The translations under genes were made by a program, and so were the position numbers. Under the pieces are notes generated by a model that did no database searches, was not told where the DNA came from, and worked only from the letters and a program-made list of their open reading frames with translations. This document shows, piece after piece, positions 45,899-53,384 of a stretch of DNA of 64,000 bases (the stretch's first letter is position 1; the number at the start of each line of letters is the position of its first letter). Source of the stretch: Leifsonia sp. NPDC080035. GTDB taxonomy: Bacteria; Actinomycetota; Actinomycetes; Actinomycetales; Microbacteriaceae. Where the stretch lies: NCBI RefSeq assembly GCF_040050925.1, contig NZ_CP157390.1, positions 2,542,001-2,606,000 on the forward strand, read 5' to 3'.

Positions 45899-46516
45899 CT
45901 AAGCCGCCAGGGCCTCGAGATATGCCCGGAGGTCGGCGGCGTTCGTGTAGACGTGGCCGGCGATCCCGAGCGCCTCGGCGCCGCGGACGTTCTCCTCCTT
46001 GTTGTCGACGAAGACCGTCTGCTCCGCGGTCGTGCCGAGCTCGGCGAGGACGTGTCGGAAGATCTCCGCACTCGGCTTGATCGTGCCGAGCTCGCCGCTG
46101 ACGAAGACCTGCTCGAACAGGTCGCCCAGCGTCCCGTGCCGGAAGTACGAGCCGAAGTCGCGTCCCGCGTTCGAGAGCAGCGCGAGCCGGGTGCCGCCCG
46201 CCTTCAGGTCAAGCAGCACCTGAAGGGTGTCGTGGTCGATGGTGAGCCAGCTGCGGAAGTCGGCGAGCCAGAGCTGGTGGATGCGCGCGTCCGCCCACTG
46301 CTCGCCCAGCTCGCCCTCGATGCCGCGCCAGTACTGCTGGATGCTCATCGTGCCCTGATCGAGCGCGTTCCTGTGCCGCCAGTAGGCCGGCCAGAACACC
46401 TCGGAGTCGCCGCCGGCCAGCTCGACGAGCGCCGCGCGGTCCGCCTCCGTCGGCGTCACGGAGATGACCTCTCCGTAGTCGAAGACGATCACGCGACCGG
46501 GGATGGCGATGCTCAC
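45899..46516 (-). CDS. HAD-superfamily hydrolase
   Basis: A 205-residue HAD-IA-type phosphatase. Motif I is VIVFDYGEVI, with nucleophilic Asp but Gly in place of the second Asp (DYG), a variant seen in YihX-like HADs. Motif II is LALLSNAGRD, and motifs III/IV are GTIKPSAEIF and VFVDNKEENVRGAEALG. Substrate unknown. I start at the second GTG, 46516, because TAGGTT lies six bases upstream; GTG 46519 is the alternative. It heads an operon with the old yellow enzyme. Confidence 0.87.
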   Translation of the reverse strand: MSIAIPGRVIVFDYGEVISVTPTEADRAALVELAGGDSEVFWPAYWRHRNALDQGTMSIQQYWRGIEGELGEQWADARIHQLWLADFRSWLTIDHDTLQVLLDLKAGGTRLALLSNAGRDFGSYFRHGTLGDLFEQVFVSGELGTIKPSAEIFRHVLAELGTTAEQTVFVDNKEENVRGAEALGIAGHVYTNAADLRAYLEALAA

Positions 46517-46522
46517 CACACC

Positions 46523-46532
46523 AACCTATCGT
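46523..46532. promoter_or_regulatory. Overlapping divergent -10 boxes for HAD hydrolase and nnrD
   Basis: TAGGTT on the minus strand (46528-46523) and TATCGT on the plus strand (46527-46532) share two bases. They sit six bases from GTG 46516 and five from GTG 46538 respectively. Only one polymerase could bind at a time. Confidence 0.5.
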
Positions 46533-46537
46533 GAGGG

Positions 46538-47401
46538 GTGGAGGTGCAGGTGAGCGAGGGACGCAGCTGGGAGGAACGGGACGCGCGCGAGTGGATCGCG
46601 GTGCCGCAGGAGGGCGACGACAAGTACTCCCGTGGCGTGCTCGGCGTCGTGACAGGGTCGGCGATGTACCCGGGCGCGGCGGTGCTGGGCGTGGAGGCGG
46701 CGGCGCGGACCGGTGTCGGGATGGTGCGCTATCTCGGCGCCGACCGTCCCACCGAGCACGTGCTGCGGCGCCGGCCCGAGGTGGTCTCGGCGCCGGGGCG
46801 GGTGCAGGCCTGGCTGATCGGGTCCGGGATGGACGCGTCCTCGCGTCCCGCGGACGATGCCGGACGGCTGGCGGTGGCGCTCGGCGACGGAACGCCCGTC
46901 GTGGTCGACGCCGGGGCTCTCGATCTGGTCGGCAGGGCTGCCGGCCCCGTTGTCATCACGCCGCACTACCGCGAGCTCGCGGGCGTCCTCGCCGCCGCGG
47001 CCGACGACGACTCGGACGCCGTGACGGCGGACGAGGTGCGCGCCGACCCCGCCGCGTGGGCGGCACGGGCCGCGGCTGCGCTCGGGGTCACGGTGCTCCT
47101 GAAGGGCCACACGACCCACATCGTCACGCCGGATGGCGCGCACCGCACCGTCAGCGCCGGCCCCGCCTGGCTGGCCACAGCGGGCAGCGGCGACGTGCTC
47201 GGCGGGGTTCTCGGCGCGCTGGTGGCGACGCACGCCGACGCGGTGCGCGAGCACGGCCACGCGGCGCTCGCGGCACTGGCCGCAACGGCGGCCTGGCTGC
47301 ACGGCCGGGCGGGGGAGTCGGCGTCGGCCGGCGGCCCGATCGTCGCCCTCGACATCGCCGAGGCGCTGCCTTCGGTGATCCGCAGGGTGCTGGGCGCCTA
47401 G
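46538..47401 (+). CDS. nnrD: ADP/ATP-dependent NAD(P)H-hydrate dehydratase NnrD
   Basis: A 287-residue ribokinase-like enzyme that repairs hydrated NAD(P)H. Features: KYSRGVLGVVTGSAMYPGAAVLGVEAAARTGVGMVRY at the N-terminus, VVDAGALDLV, ITPHYRELAGVL, LLKGHTTHIVTPDG and the phosphate-binding ATAGSGDVLGGVLGAL. The NnrE epimerase domain, often fused, is absent. GTG 46538 is the longest start; GTG 46550, with GGAGG five bases upstream, is at least as good and removes four residues. Promoter overlaps that of the HAD gene. Confidence 0.93.
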   Translation: MEVQVSEGRSWEERDAREWIAVPQEGDDKYSRGVLGVVTGSAMYPGAAVLGVEAAARTGVGMVRYLGADRPTEHVLRRRPEVVSAPGRVQAWLIGSGMDASSRPADDAGRLAVALGDGTPVVVDAGALDLVGRAAGPVVITPHYRELAGVLAAAADDDSDAVTADEVRADPAAWAARAAAALGVTVLLKGHTTHIVTPDGAHRTVSAGPAWLATAGSGDVLGGVLGALVATHADAVREHGHAALAALAATAAWLHGRAGESASAGGPIVALDIAEALPSVIRRVLGA

Positions 47402-47443
47402 GGCCGTCAGAGCGGACAACCGCATCCCCTAGGATGAGGCGCT

Positions 47444-48787
47444 ATGGGGATGGAAGCCGCGCCGGTGCCCGCACCGGCGACACCCGACGCCGTCCCCGGG
47501 ACGATGCGCCGCCTGGCCGCGAGCCCGCTCAGCCTGTGGATCGGGTTCCTGCTCGTCCATCTGCTGCTCGCCGCGCTCGCGCTGCACCAGGGCAAGGGGC
47601 TCGGCGACGTGATGTTCGTCTACAAGCCGTGGGCGGAGCTCGCCGCGATCGGCAAGCAGATCGTCGGCGTCGACTCCGACTGGGTGTACCCGTTCGGCGC
47701 GCTGGTGCCGATCATGCTCCCGCTGCTGTTCGGCGCCGACAACTACGTCGGCGGCTGGCTGACGATGGTCACGCTGCTGAACGCCGCGGCGTTCGCCGTG
47801 CTGATCGTCGGAAGGGAGCCGCGCCGGATCATCGCCGCGTGGTGGTGGCTGGGGTTCCTGCTGCTGCTCGGGCCGATCGCGGTCGGGCGCCTGGACTCGG
47901 TGTCCGCCTCGCTCGCGATCGTCGGTCTGCTCTGGCTGACCCTGCACGAGAAGGCGGCGGTCGTCGTCCTGACCGTGGCCACCTGGATCAAGGTGTGGCC
48001 GGCGGCCATCCTCGTCGCCGCCGTCATCGCACTTCGCAGCCGCTGGCGGATCGTCGCGGTGGGCGCCGTCACGAGCGCGATCATCGTGGCCGTCCCGCTG
48101 ATCTTCGGCGCCGGCCTGCACGTGCTCAGCTTCATCACGATGCAGACCGGCCGCGGTATCCAGATCGAGGCCCCGGTCGCGACGTTCTGGATGTGGCAGG
48201 CCGCCTTCCAGGTGCCGGGTTCCGTCGTCTACTACGACACGACGCTGCTGACGTTCCAGGTCACCGGCGACGGCACCATCCTGGCCGGCGCGCTGATGAA
48301 CCCGCTGCTGGCGGTCACCGCGGTGACGGTCGCGCTGATCGGCATCCGCTCGCTGCACAGGGGGACGCCGTACACCCGCATCCTGCCGGAGCTGTCGCTT
48401 GCGCTGGTCACCGCGTTCATCGCCTTCAACAAGGTGGGGTCCCCGCAGTACATCACCTGGCTCGCCGCGCCCGTCATCATCGGCCTGGTCTACCAGGGCC
48501 GCGGATTCAAGACGCCGGCGGTGCTGGTGCTGGTGACGGCCGCGCTCACGCAGGTGATCTATCCCTACTTGTACGACGGACTGCTCGGGACACCGGTGCC
48601 GGTCATGGTCGCCGTGCTGACGCTGCGCAACCTCAGCTACTTCCTCATCCTCGGCTGGTGCATCGGCGCGCTCTGGCGCAAGCGGCACGCGGACGAGGCG
48701 GCGGGCGACCTGCTGCCCGCGCACGCGTGGCCGTTCCGCGCGGCGCCGGACGCGCATCCCGTTCCCGTCCGCGAAGCCGTGGACTGA
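47444..48787 (+). CDS. GT87-like (DUF2029) polytopic membrane protein
   Basis: A 447-residue protein with about ten membrane helices, containing DWVYPFGALVPIMLPLLFG, AVGRLDSVSASLAIVGLLWL and WIKVWPAAILVAAVIAL, typical of the DUF2029/GT87 polyprenol-phosphate-mannose-dependent mannosyltransferases that elongate lipomannan-type glycans. An acidic residue in GRLDSVSAS would be the catalytic-site candidate. Substrate cannot be told from sequence. TAGGAT eight bases before ATG 47444 predicts a nearly leaderless mRNA. Confidence 0.83.
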   Translation: MGMEAAPVPAPATPDAVPGTMRRLAASPLSLWIGFLLVHLLLAALALHQGKGLGDVMFVYKPWAELAAIGKQIVGVDSDWVYPFGALVPIMLPLLFGADNYVGGWLTMVTLLNAAAFAVLIVGREPRRIIAAWWWLGFLLLLGPIAVGRLDSVSASLAIVGLLWLTLHEKAAVVVLTVATWIKVWPAAILVAAVIALRSRWRIVAVGAVTSAIIVAVPLIFGAGLHVLSFITMQTGRGIQIEAPVATFWMWQAAFQVPGSVVYYDTTLLTFQVTGDGTILAGALMNPLLAVTAVTVALIGIRSLHRGTPYTRILPELSLALVTAFIAFNKVGSPQYITWLAAPVIIGLVYQGRGFKTPAVLVLVTAALTQVIYPYLYDGLLGTPVPVMVAVLTLRNLSYFLILGWCIGALWRKRHADEAAGDLLPAHAWPFRAAPDAHPVPVREAVD

Positions 48788-48841
48788 CCAGGGACGAACC
48801 CGCGAGCGGCTCCTAGACTGGGACGGACGAAGGAGGGTCAC

Positions 48842-49150
48842 ATGCTCGTCGCATTCTCGGTCGCCCCCAGTGGCGGCGAAGGGCCGGACGCCTCGGTGCA
48901 CGACGCCGTCGCGGCGGCCGTCCGGATCGTGCGGGAGTCGGGGCTGCCCAACCGCACGTCCTCGATGTTCACCGAGATCGAGGGCGAGTGGGATGAGGTC
49001 ATGGACGTCGTCCGGCGCGCCACCGAGGCGGTGGGCGCGTACGGCACCCGGGTGTCCCTCGTGCTGAAGGCCGACATCCGCCCCGGCTACAGCGGGGAGA
49101 TCGACGGCAAGGTCGAGCGGCTCGAGGCCGCGCTGGAGCAGGGCGCCTAG
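48842..49150 (+). CDS. MTH1187-family thiamine-binding protein (DUF77)
   Basis: A 102-residue protein with the ferredoxin-like fold of the MTH1187/YkoF family: MLVAFSVAPSGGE...SVHDAVAAAVRIVRESGLPNRTSSMFTEIEGEWDEVMDVVRRATEAV...RVSLVLKADIRPG. Members bind thiamine or a related pyrimidine as tetramers; a transport or regulatory role is assumed rather than known. ATG 48842 has AAGGAGG upstream and TAGACT near 48814. Confidence 0.9.
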   Translation: MLVAFSVAPSGGEGPDASVHDAVAAAVRIVRESGLPNRTSSMFTEIEGEWDEVMDVVRRATEAVGAYGTRVSLVLKADIRPGYSGEIDGKVERLEAALEQGA

Positions 49151-49152
49151 CG

Positions 49153-49350
49153 ATGGACTGGCTGTATCTCGGGCTCGTCGCGCTTCCGTGGTGGCTGCCG
49201 CTGCTCGTGCTCGCCTGCGTGCTCGTGGGCGGTGCGGCGCTCGGCGCGGTCATCGTCGCGGTGGTCGGGGCCGTGCGCACGGCGTTCGCGCCGCAGGACA
49301 CGGCCGAGGACGTCGACGTCGCGGAGTTCTTCGCCGACGCCGCGCGCTGA
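49153..49350 (+). CDS. Small membrane protein, unknown function
   Basis: A 65-residue protein with a Trp-rich amphipathic start (MDWLYLGLVALPWWLPLLVLACVL), probably two closely spaced helices through residue 43, and an acidic tail (DTAEDVDVAEFFADAAR). It starts two bases after the thiamine-binding gene and is probably co-translated with it. No homologue is recognised. Confidence 0.7.
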   Translation: MDWLYLGLVALPWWLPLLVLACVLVGGAALGAVIVAVVGAVRTAFAPQDTAEDVDVAEFFADAAR

Positions 49351-49395
49351 GCGCCGCCGCAGCGGCCCTCGGTGGCCGTGCGGCGGCGGACGCGG

Positions 49396-50643
49396 TCAGG
49401 GGAGGAGCGGCGTCCCTCGTCGCCACACCTGCCGGATCTCCAACGTGTCCGAGATCCGCGTCGTGGGGTCGCCGTCGACGAGGAGCAGGTCGGCGCGAAG
49501 CCCTTCGGCGATCCGGCCGCGGTCGGCGAGCCCGAACCGCCTGGCCGGGGTCGCGGTCGCGGCGCGCAGAGCCTCTGCAGGGGTGAGTCCGGCACGAACG
49601 AGCAGCTGCAGCTCGTGGTGGACGCTCGCGCCGTGCGCCAGGCCGCCGAAGGCCGGCGCGGGGAAGGATGCGTCCGTGCCGACGAGGATGTCGACACCCG
49701 CCTCGTGCAGCCCGCGCACCGACGCCAGCACGTCGTCGAGGCGTCCCTGCGGGTAGCGGTCGTAGCTGCCCTCGAGCGTGGCGAGCCACGCGTCGTCCAG
49801 CCGGGAGCGCACGCGCGGGTCGGCGGCGAGGGCGGTCGCGGGGATGCCCATCATCGACGCGTCGAGCACCACGCACGGCACGACGAACGCGCCGGACGCG
49901 GCGACGGCGTCGATGACCTCCGCGGTGTGCGGCCGGTCCATGAAGAGGTGCGCGAGGCCGTCGATGCCGGCCGAGACGGCGGAGGACGTGGCATCCAGCG
50001 TCAGGGTGTGCGCGACGGTGAGCAGGCCGCGCCGGTGCGCCTCGGCGACCCCGGCGGCGATCGTCGCGTCGTCGAGCATCGGGAGGCCGGGGGCGCCCTC
50101 GACCGTGCCGTCGTCGATCATGAACTTGATGTAGTCCGATCCCGATGCTTGCAGGAGCGGGACGAAGGCGGCCGCCTCCTCCGGGGTCGTGGAGAACGGC
50201 ATCACGATGTCCGCCCACGGGTCGCCGCCGTGCGCCGCATCGGCGTCGTCCCACGGCGCCTCGTCGGACTCCCCGTCGTCGTCCATCAGTTCGCTCGGGT
50301 GGCCGCCGGGCGGGGTGATCCCGAAACCGGCCGAGCGCACGTCGGCGAGCGTGTCGTCCTTGCTCACCTGCCCGCGGTTGCCCCGGGTGAACATCCCCTG
50401 CATCTCGAGCTCCGTGGTGACGCCGAAGGCGAGTGCGGTGCGGAGGCCGTCCTCCGAGGTGTGCACGTGCGCGTCGATGAGCCCCGGGAGCAGCGTGCCC
50501 CCGCGTGCGTCCACGATCTCGGCGTCGCGCGGTGCGGCACGTCCGAGGGAGCGGATCCGGCCCCCCTCGATCACCGCCGTCGTGGCGTCGATGGTGCCCT
50601 CGCCGTCGAAGATGCGGGCGTTGATGATGGCGGTCGTGCTCAT
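49396..50643 (-). CDS. Metal-dependent amidohydrolase family protein
   Basis: A 415-residue amidohydrolase-superfamily enzyme. The first metal site is LIDAHVHTSEDG (HxH); later ligands include the Lys/His strand region in SDYIKFMIDDG, HTLTLDATSSAVSAGIDGLAHLF and the catalytic Asp in GTDASFPAP. The beta-sandwich N- and C-terminal strands (IINARIFDGEGTIDATTAVIEGGRI; DLLLVDGDPTTRI) are typical of imidazolonepropionase- or prolidase-like members. Substrate unknown. ATG 50643 has GGAGGAAGGAA upstream. The divergent TetR gene and shared operator suggest it is induced by its substrate. Confidence 0.92.
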   Translation of the reverse strand: MSTTAIINARIFDGEGTIDATTAVIEGGRIRSLGRAAPRDAEIVDARGGTLLPGLIDAHVHTSEDGLRTALAFGVTTELEMQGMFTRGNRGQVSKDDTLADVRSAGFGITPPGGHPSELMDDDGESDEAPWDDADAAHGGDPWADIVMPFSTTPEEAAAFVPLLQASGSDYIKFMIDDGTVEGAPGLPMLDDATIAAGVAEAHRRGLLTVAHTLTLDATSSAVSAGIDGLAHLFMDRPHTAEVIDAVAASGAFVVPCVVLDASMMGIPATALAADPRVRSRLDDAWLATLEGSYDRYPQGRLDDVLASVRGLHEAGVDILVGTDASFPAPAFGGLAHGASVHHELQLLVRAGLTPAEALRAATATPARRFGLADRGRIAEGLRADLLLVDGDPTTRISDTLEIRQVWRRGTPLLP

Positions 50644-50680
50644 ATCGGGTTCCTTCCTCCGTGGGATCGGATCGACCATA

Positions 50681-50705
50681 ACAGAATTCTGTAGTCACTA
50701 CAGAA
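50681..50705. promoter_or_regulatory. TetR-family operator between amidohydrolase and tetR
   Basis: TTCTGTAG-TCA-CTACAGAA (50687-50705) is a perfect inverted repeat, and ACAGAATTCTGT (50681-50692) is a perfect palindrome sharing its left arm. Three ACAGAA/TTCTGT half-sites are thus present. It lies in the divergent promoter region, overlapping likely amidohydrolase promoter elements. Confidence 0.75.
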
Positions 50706-50758
50706 AAAGTATCACTCCGAAAATGGATAGGATCCGAGAAAGTCTCTAGACTCGGGGT

Positions 50759-51328
50759 ATGGCCGCAGGAACGGGACTCAGGGAGCGCAAACGCGCGCAG
50801 ACGCGCCTCGCACTGCACGAGGCGGCCCTCCGGCTGTTTCTCGAGCGCGGCTTCGACGACGTGACCGTTGCAGAGATCGCGGACGAGGCGAACGTGGCAC
50901 TCACCACGCTCTTCACCTACTACCCGGAGGGGAAGGTCGCGCTGGTCTTCCCGCAGGAGGAGGACCGCCAGGACGCCCTCATCCGGGCGGTCCGCGAACG
51001 GCCAGGAGGCACGGATCCGCTTGCGGCCGTCCAGGAGTTCATGGCCTCCCGGTTGCCGTTCGATGCCGAGGACGAGCACACGGAACGGCTCCTCGACCTC
51101 ATCTTCGGAACGCCGGCGCTGCGCGCCTACGTGCGCAAGAACTGGACCGACTGCGAGGACGCCCTCACCGCGGTCCTGGCGGAGGAATGGAGCGATCGCG
51201 GGCGCATCGACCTGCGGGCGCTCGCGCGCTTCGTCCTCGAGAGCCCTGACATCGCCGCGCGCGAGGAGTCGCCCGGCGAGGCGCTCGCCGTGATCTTCGC
51301 CAACCTGCGCCGCGGCTGGAGCGTGTGA
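50759..51328 (+). CDS. TetR-family transcriptional regulator
   Basis: A 189-residue regulator. The HTH lies at about residues 10-55 (RAQTRLALHEAALRLFLERGFDDVTVAEIADEANVALTTLFTYYPEGKVALVF); the C-terminal domain is the variable ligand pocket and dimer interface. It is probably a repressor of itself and the divergent amidohydrolase via the ACAGAA palindrome. TAGACT ends exactly six bases before ATG 50759, so it is leaderless. The 3' end is 10 bases from the convergent MFS gene. Confidence 0.93.
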   Translation: MAAGTGLRERKRAQTRLALHEAALRLFLERGFDDVTVAEIADEANVALTTLFTYYPEGKVALVFPQEEDRQDALIRAVRERPGGTDPLAAVQEFMASRLPFDAEDEHTERLLDLIFGTPALRAYVRKNWTDCEDALTAVLAEEWSDRGRIDLRALARFVLESPDIAAREESPGEALAVIFANLRRGWSV

Positions 51329-51338
51329 GCGCCGGGTC

Positions 51339-52619
51339 TCAGTCGATCGGGACCGGGTCCGCGTGCTGCGCGTGCACCACGCCGGTGTCGACGCCGCGGC
51401 GGACGCGGGAGCGGTCGATCCCGAACGACACCAGCGCCAGCGCGATCCCCGCCACGCAGAGGACCGCGCCGACCGCGACGGGCGAGAGGTAGCCGAAACC
51501 GGCGGCCACGGTCAGCCCGCCGAGGAAGGCGCCGGCCGCGTTCGCGATGTTCAGCGCGGAGTGGTTGAGGGCGGCGGCGATCGACTGGCTGTCGTGCGCG
51601 ACATCCATCAGACGGGTCTGGATGGTCGGCGACAGCGCGGAGGATGCGCCCGCGATCACGAAGACCGAGATCAGGAGGCCGACGATGCTCCACGCGGTGA
51701 GGAACAGCGCGGCGAGGCCCACGAGCAGAACGACGAAGAAGAGCATCATCGAGCGCGGCACGCTGCGGTCGGCCATGCGGCCGCCGAGGATGTTGCCGAC
51801 GGTCATGCCGATGCCCACGAGGATGAGCACCAGCGGCACGGTCGACGCGGGCAGCCCGGTGACGGAGGTGACCATCGGCGCGATATAGGTGTAGACGGCG
51901 AAGAACCCGCCGAAGCCGATGGCGCCGATCAGCAGCGCCAGCCACACCTGCAGCCGGCCGAACGCCCTCAGCTCGTTGCGCATCGTGGCCAGCGGGTTGC
52001 CCGCCTGCCACGGGACGAGGAGGGCGACGGCGGCGAAGGTGGCCGCGAAGATCGCCGCCACCACCAGGTAGGCGATCCGCCAGCCGTGGGCCTGGCCGAC
52101 CCAGGTGATGAACGGGACTCCGATCACGTTGGCGATCGTGAGCCCCGAGAGCACGAACGCGACGCCCTGGCCGCGCTTGCCCGGCCCCATCAGGGAGGCG
52201 GCGACGAGCGAGGCGATGCCGAAGTACGCGCCGTGCGGAAGCGCGGAGAGGAAGCGGGCCACGAGCACCAGGCCGAAGGTCGGCGCGAGCGCGGAGGCGA
52301 TGGTGCCGACCGTGAAGGCGACGAGCAGCCACAGCAGCAGCTTCTTGCGCGGCCAGCGGGCGGCAAGGGCGGCGATGGTGGGCGCGCCGACGACGACGCC
52401 GAGCGCGTAGGCCGAGATGATCCAGCCGGCCTGCGCGTTCGCCGCGTCCGGCGACTGCGCGTAGACCTGCGGGAGCAGGTCGTGGGCGATGTTCGGGAGG
52501 AGCCCCATCGCGACGAATTCGGTGGAGCCGATGCCGAAGCCCCCGAGCGCGAGGGCGAGCAGGGCAAGACGAATACGGGCCGACGACAACTGCGTCGGCC
52601 CGGCGATGACGGGGTTCAC
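51339..52619 (-). CDS. MFS exporter (DHA1 family, AraJ/YdhP-like)
   Basis: A 426-residue transporter with 12 helices. The N-terminus has STEFVAMGLLPNIAHDL and AYALGVVVGAPTIAALAARWPRKKLLL, the typical MFS loop 2-3 motif of this subfamily; PALPHGAYFG-like residues follow (SALPHGAYFGIASLVAA). Related proteins export sugars, purines or drugs. GTG 52619 is leaderless after TATGCT. It is downstream of the response-regulator gene in the same direction but has its own promoter with a palindrome. Confidence 0.9.
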   Translation of the reverse strand: MNPVIAGPTQLSSARIRLALLALALGGFGIGSTEFVAMGLLPNIAHDLLPQVYAQSPDAANAQAGWIISAYALGVVVGAPTIAALAARWPRKKLLLWLLVAFTVGTIASALAPTFGLVLVARFLSALPHGAYFGIASLVAASLMGPGKRGQGVAFVLSGLTIANVIGVPFITWVGQAHGWRIAYLVVAAIFAATFAAVALLVPWQAGNPLATMRNELRAFGRLQVWLALLIGAIGFGGFFAVYTYIAPMVTSVTGLPASTVPLVLILVGIGMTVGNILGGRMADRSVPRSMMLFFVVLLVGLAALFLTAWSIVGLLISVFVIAGASSALSPTIQTRLMDVAHDSQSIAAALNHSALNIANAAGAFLGGLTVAAGFGYLSPVAVGAVLCVAGIALALVSFGIDRSRVRRGVDTGVVHAQHADPVPID

Positions 52620-52625
52620 CCGCCA

Positions 52626-52648
52626 AGCATATATCGAATCGTTTCGAT
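52626..52648 (-). promoter_or_regulatory. Promoter and operator-like palindrome of the MFS gene
   Basis: TATGCT on the minus strand (52631-52626) ends six bases before GTG 52619. ATCGAA-N4-TTCGAT (52633-52648) sits directly upstream of it, between the -35 and -10 regions, where a repressor would block polymerase. Confidence 0.55.
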
Positions 52649-52696
52649 CGACCGTCGACCCGCACGCCCGGGGGCGGCGGCGGGTGGTGCCGGGCG

Positions 52697-53350
52697 TCAG
52701 TCGTTCTGGAGCAGGATGCCGTCCTGGATCGCGCGCTTGCGCAGGGCGACCTTGGTGCCGACGTCGTAGCCGGCCACGCGGTACTTCTCACGGATGCGCT
52801 TGAGGTAGCTCTTGGCCGTCTCGTCGGAGATGCCGAGCTGGAAGGCCACCGCCTTCACCGGCTCGCCTGCCCCGTACAGTGCCATCACCCGGCGCTCCTG
52901 CGCGCTCAGCTTCGGCGCCCCGCCGACCTCGCCCGCGTTCAGCGCCAGGTCGAGCTCGGCCGAGATGAACGACTCGCCCTTGCTGGCCGCGCGGATCGCC
53001 TCGACGATCATCTCCGCGTCCTCGCTCTTGACGAGGTAGCCCATCGCCCCGGCCGCGAGCGCCTCACGCACGACGGCGGGCTCCGAGTACGTGCTCATCA
53101 GCACGGTGCGCACGCCCGTCGTCTTCAGCGTCGACAGTTTGAGGGAGACCGGGATGTTGTCCTTGAGGTCGAGGTCGAGCAGCACGACGTCCACCGGGAA
53201 CTCCGGGTGGGTGAGCAGTTCGGGCCAGGTGGCTACCGCCGCGACCATCCGGATGTCGTCCGCGGCATTGCGGATCCATTCGGTGAGGGCGCCGAGCAGC
53301 ATCTTGTGATCGTCGACGATCGCGATTCTGATGGGGGGAGCCTCGCTCAC
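52697..53350 (-). CDS. LuxR-type response regulator
   Basis: A 217-residue NarL/FixJ-like regulator. The receiver domain has D13/D14, phosphoacceptor D59 in VVLLDLDLKDN, Ser in LMSTYSE and the conserved Lys in YLVKSED. The C-terminal HTH is divergent from classical LuxR (LSAQERRVMALYGAGEPVKAVAFQLGISDETAKSYLKRIREKYRVAGYDVGTKVALRKRAI), ending in a QND tail. I start at GTG 53350 with AAAGG at seven bases; TTG 53356 is too close to it. It is the third gene of a kinase operon and 77 bases upstream of the MFS gene. Confidence 0.92.
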   Translation of the reverse strand: MSEAPPIRIAIVDDHKMLLGALTEWIRNAADDIRMVAAVATWPELLTHPEFPVDVVLLDLDLKDNIPVSLKLSTLKTTGVRTVLMSTYSEPAVVREALAAGAMGYLVKSEDAEMIVEAIRAASKGESFISAELDLALNAGEVGGAPKLSAQERRVMALYGAGEPVKAVAFQLGISDETAKSYLKRIREKYRVAGYDVGTKVALRKRAIQDGILLQND

Positions 53351-53384
53351 GAGCAAGCCTTTCTTCCTGTGGGCGCCGTCTGGG

